NCBI RefSeq assembly: GCF_000219625.1
Contig: NC_018216.1
Coordinates: 434,001-498,000 of the forward strand
Origin: Zymoseptoria tritici IPO323
Taxonomy: Eukaryota > Ascomycota > Dothideomycetes > Mycosphaerellales > Mycosphaerellaceae
Direction: 5' to 3'
Length of the DNA stretch: 64,000 bases
Made by a program: the position numbers and the translations under genes. Shown here in pieces: positions 60,360-64,000 of this stretch; within the stretch, counting starts at the first letter, position 1; the number at the start of each line of letters is the position of its first letter. The notes under the pieces were generated by a model that saw only the letters and a list, made by a program, of their open reading frames with translations, searched no databases and was not told the origin of the DNA.

Positions 60360-63300
60360 CTCTACGGATTTTCTACGTTAATCTTAACTAATCTATCGAG
60401 GCTATAGAGTCTACCTTAGACGTCGCGGTTAAGCAGAAAGCCGACCTTCTACTAGTCTAGGAACCGTAGACTATAGAAGACCCGATAATAGGCTATAAAG
60501 AGACAAGATCTATCGCATACCGGGATTACAACTAGCTATTCCTAACGACTACGGATTCGACGATCCGGCTAAGAACAATACTATATATTAGCATAAGACT
60601 TAACGTTAATATCTCTCCTATTTTATTAGACGATAGCGACATACTTTCCTTTATTATTTTAGACAAGAAGGGCAACAAGATCTAGATAGTTAATCTCTAT
60701 AACGAGAAGGACCTTCGGGATACCGAGAACCCGCAAAACCGACGAATAATAGAGAGAAGCCTCTACTCTCTACGTAACACGTTCCTTCTAAATACTCTAC
60801 TAGTAGGAGACTTTAACCTTAGATACCTGTCCTAGGATCCGAGGGGAAAGGATACTACTAGTGCCCGCGAATTTATAGAGTGGATAGAAGACTAGGGCTT
60901 TACTCTATGTAATATAATAGGTGTCGGGACCTTCTATAGGCCGTACCTAGACGCAGAGTCGGTCCTAGACCTTACGTTTACAAGAGGATCCTTATCTATA
61001 AAAGAAATCGACTAGAGAACAATTCCGACAGGCTTAGACTATAAGGCTATATCTATAGACCTTATTAGCGCGCAAGATCGAGCCTAATAGAAGAAAGTAG
61101 TTCTAGATATAGCTTCCGCGGATTAGGAACTGTTTATAGATCTCCTAATAAGCAAGGCGACGTCTATTAACTATACGAACTCCCTTAACGATATTATAGA
61201 CTCCTTTACCTCGTATATTACCGAATCGATACAGGGAGCAATCCTAGAGAAAGTAGTATACGCCTACGCAAAACCTTAGTAGAATAGAGAGCTACGTACG
61301 CTACGCTGTATAATATCTAGAACATATAGACAGACCTTTACCTATAGACGTACGCCGACGCTAGACGAGAAAGAGGCGTATACGAAAGCGAGAAACGAGT
61401 ACTTCTAAGCTATTAAAACAGCTAAGAAGAACTACTAGAACGCTTTCCTCGAAAAAGAAGACTCGAAATCTATCTTTAAAGCTATGTCCTATACTAGGAA
61501 TAGCAGCTAAAGATAGATACCTATAATAAATAACGAAGATTCTTTTAAGGGGAAATGTAAGGCCTTCTCCGAAGCCTTATTTCCGCGCCTTCCTACCGAG
61601 GAACCTCTACCTAGCCGTTAGGAAGCGTATACAGCCGGGGATTAGGGCTAGACTACGCTAACCGAAGAGGAACTCGCTACTGCCTATAGTACGAAGATAG
61701 TAAAAGGAAAAACGCCGGGCCTAGACGGTATTACGCAAGCTATTATTAGTAAAGCGTATAGCGCTATTCCTATTACCTTTCTACGTATATATAGTAGGCT
61801 ATTCGACAAAGGACACTACCCCCGATGCTAGAAAGTTGCGATAGGCGTAGTTCTAGCAAAGCCGGGAAAACTAGACTATTCGGTCCCTAAAGCCTACTAA
61901 GTTATCTCTCTCCTAAACTGTCTTAGTAAGATTAGTAAGAGAATACTCGCAAAACGCCTAGGGATTATCGTAGAGACGAAGCCCCTTTTATACAACTCGT
62001 AGTTAGGAGGGCGAAAGAAGAAATCGGCTATCGATATAGTGCTTCTCTTAACAAACGAAATCGAGGAGAATCGAAGAAAGAAAAAGAAGACTTCGGTTAT
62101 CTTCCTCGACGTAAGAGGAGCATACGACTACGTTACAAAGAACCGACTATTAAGAATAATAATCTAGTTAAGGCTTCCGTATAGCCTTATATATTAGGTT
62201 TAGTTGTTTATAAGCAATAGACGCCTACGAATAGTATTTAACGGACAGATACAGGAATTCTAGGATGTAGAGATCGGCGTTCTATAAGGCAGCCTAATAT
62301 CTCTTATCCTCTTTCTTATCTATACGCGCGATATATTCTTCTCGCTATAAGGAGTTACTCCTAGTTCCTACGTTAACGACATTAGACTATCTACCTTGTC
62401 TACGTCCCTTAAGAAGAACTCTAAGGTACTAGAACGTAAGGCAAGAAGGCTAATAGACCTAGGAAAGAAGAACTCGATTGCTTTCGACCTAGCAAAGACA
62501 GACCTAGTATACTTCTTAAAAGGGAAAGGGTCTAATTGCCTAGTAATTCTTCTAAATAGCGATATTATTCGCCTAGCAAAGAAAGCGATAAAGTAGCTTA
62601 GGATTTAGCTAAATACCGGTCTTACCTTTAAGGAGCATATTGTAATAAGATCGGCATAAGTATAAGCGGCATTCTATCGATTAGAAAGACTAGCAAATAC
62701 TAAACGCGGTCTATCTTCTATATCGTTAAGAAAGATCTACCTAGCCTACGTTACTATAATAGCAGACTACGGGGCCCCGGTTTAGTAGCGGTCGAAAAAA
62801 AGTATAAAACTTCTAGTATCTCTATAAAGTAAAGCTTATAGAAAGATCCTAGGCGTTTTTCGTACTACCCTAAACGTCCCGTCCGAAGTAGAGTTAAATC
62901 TCTTCCCCCCGGATCTACGCTTAGAGAAATAGTTAATTTTATACTCTCTACGCGTAGCAAAGCTACCTAAAAACTACCCTATAAGACTCGCTATCTAAAG
63001 CGCGCCTTCGGATACGCGAGAAGTCCGATACGAGGACTTAAGAGAGATACTTCCGCAAAAACGATAGAGAATATAGATATAACTACTCTATTATCGACTC
63101 CGATAATATAAGCATTTCGTAGAACACAAGAGGGCTAACTACGCAAAAGACGATCTCTTTAGTATCTAGAAAACCCGATACGAAATAGTAAGACAATAGG
63201 AGATTAATAAGGTACCTAGGAATACAAATAGTTACCTTAGTCGATTTCTATAGAGCTCGCTAGGAAAACATAGAATAGGAGGAAGACACGCTTTAACTAG

Positions 63301-63600
63301 TGCCTTCTATACTATCCTATTAGGACACGGATACCTAAAGTCCTATCTCTATCGCTTTAGATACGTAACGACGCTAGACTGCCCTTGCGGATAACGAGAA
63401 ATAGTAGAACACCTCGTATATAGCTGCCCTATCTACAATATATTTAGGCTACTACCGCTACGACAAGTATAATCTCTACTAGAAATAGTAGAAGATAAGG
63501 AACTCTGGAAATACCTTACTACCTTTCTCTTAGATATAAAGATTGCTTCTAGGTCCTAGCACCTAGTAAGAGGCGAAGACGAGACCGTCTAGCCTATACT
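60360..63600 (+). pseudogene. LINE ORF2 (endonuclease-reverse transcriptase), inactivated
   Basis: The endonuclease is recognisable from ADLLLV*EP*T (about 60.44 kb), VGDFNLRYLS*DP (about 60.8 kb) and GVGTFYRP...DLTFTRG. The reverse transcriptase shows KGKTPGLDGIT (about 61.70 kb), SVIFLDVRGAYDYV (about 62.1 kb) and the active-site box, which now reads SYVNDIRL instead of YVDD (about 62.37 kb), a GAC-to-AAC change. Near the end DCPCG...EHLVYSCP is the zinc-binding motif of this LINE group. The longest uninterrupted piece is 62396-62596. Confidence 0.85.
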
Positions 63601-63780
63601 CCTTTTACTTTTCCTTATTTGTCTTTCTTTAAAGTCCTTCGATACTAGCTTACTACTATCCTAGGCACGGGTCTTTCCCTAAGGTTAAGAGATACGAGAG
63701 AACAACGATTGTACATAGATAGACTGCTGTCGCAAGACAGCCGTCCTACATAGTTATAGACTCCTATAGGACGTAAATGG

Positions 63781-63808
63781 AACAAACAAACAAAACAAAC
63801 AACAAACA
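63781..63808 (+). repeat. A-rich simple-repeat 3' tail of the LINE
   Basis: AACAAACAAACAAAACAAAC-type repeat immediately before normal-composition host sequence (ATGGCGACGAGC). Confidence 0.7.
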
Positions 63809-64000
63809 TGGCGACGAGCACGTGGTGTCCGTCGCCCTATCTCAGGCTGTTATCGCAACATGAGGTGCCGTCCACAATTTCTAATGGTAGGAAGAAACAA
63901 TCCCGTGATTCCACCAGTTACATGCAAGCCTCGCAAACATCGCTCCCTAAAAGCCGCCCTGATTCCTCTCTACTCGTCCAACAACGCACCCACAAGAGTC

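Larger units (their letters stand above)
58440..63808 (+). mobile_element. RIP-inactivated non-LTR retrotransposon (Tad/I-like LINE)
   Basis: About 5.4 kb, plus orientation, no LTRs. It has a 5' UTR-like stretch, ORF1 (gag-like), ORF2 with AP-type endonuclease, reverse transcriptase and a zinc-knuckle tail, and an A-rich AACAAACAAAC 3' end. TA is strongly enriched and CA/TG depleted. Stops sit where Gln or Trp are expected (endonuclease LV*EP*T from LVQEPWT). The left boundary is judged from the abrupt composition change near 58440 and is approximate. No target duplication could be identified. Confidence 0.88.

Overview
The window is nuclear DNA of a filamentous ascomycete. Genes have short introns (about 47-100 bp) with GT-AG ends and GCTRAC-type branch points. 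Several genes are typical of Pezizomycotina: an HET-domain gene, a hybrid histidine kinase, an rds1-like protein and hacA with a 20-nt Ire1 intron. Two transposons carry C-to-T/G-to-A decay of the kind made by repeat-induced point mutation (RIP). The small secreted cysteine-rich genes next to RIP-mutated transposons suggest a plant-associated Dothideomycete (Mycosphaerellaceae-like). That placement is an inference, not a measurement.

From 0 to 25.8 kb there is mostly conserved housekeeping content: PEX14, NDC80, a Ser-rich unknown, TFB2 (TFIIH), an F-box-like protein, an SMI1-like unknown, a six-cysteine secreted micro-protein, an rds1-like ferritin-fold protein, an HET-domain protein, pantothenate kinase and RTF2. 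From 21.4 to 37 kb lie three members of an unrecognised gene family. Copies B (27.4 kb) and C (34.0 kb) share a five-exon structure. Copy A (21.4-22.6 kb, opposite strand) is truncated at both ends. They are interleaved with the kinase and RTF2 genes. From 37 to 42.4 kb are a GPI-anchored GH78-like alpha-L-rhamnosidase, a YggS/PROSC-type PLP-homeostasis protein and hacA.

From 42.8 to 51.1 kb is one complete but mutationally dead Copia-type LTR retrotransposon on the minus strand: 238-bp LTRs, a perfect 5-bp target duplication, PBS and PPT. It has an extra charged coiled-coil ORF downstream of pol. From 51.1 to 58.4 kb is a gene-poor island with three small secreted cysteine-containing genes (one with an unresolved, possibly broken reading frame), decayed gene fragments and inverted repeats. 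From 58.4 to 63.8 kb is a RIP-mutated non-LTR (Tad/I-like LINE) element. The 51-58 kb island between two dead transposons has the look of a fast-evolving effector compartment.

Coordinates of spliced genes span first to last coding base; exon boundaries are given in the evidence. They rest on splice-site motifs, branch points and reading-frame continuity, not on transcripts.
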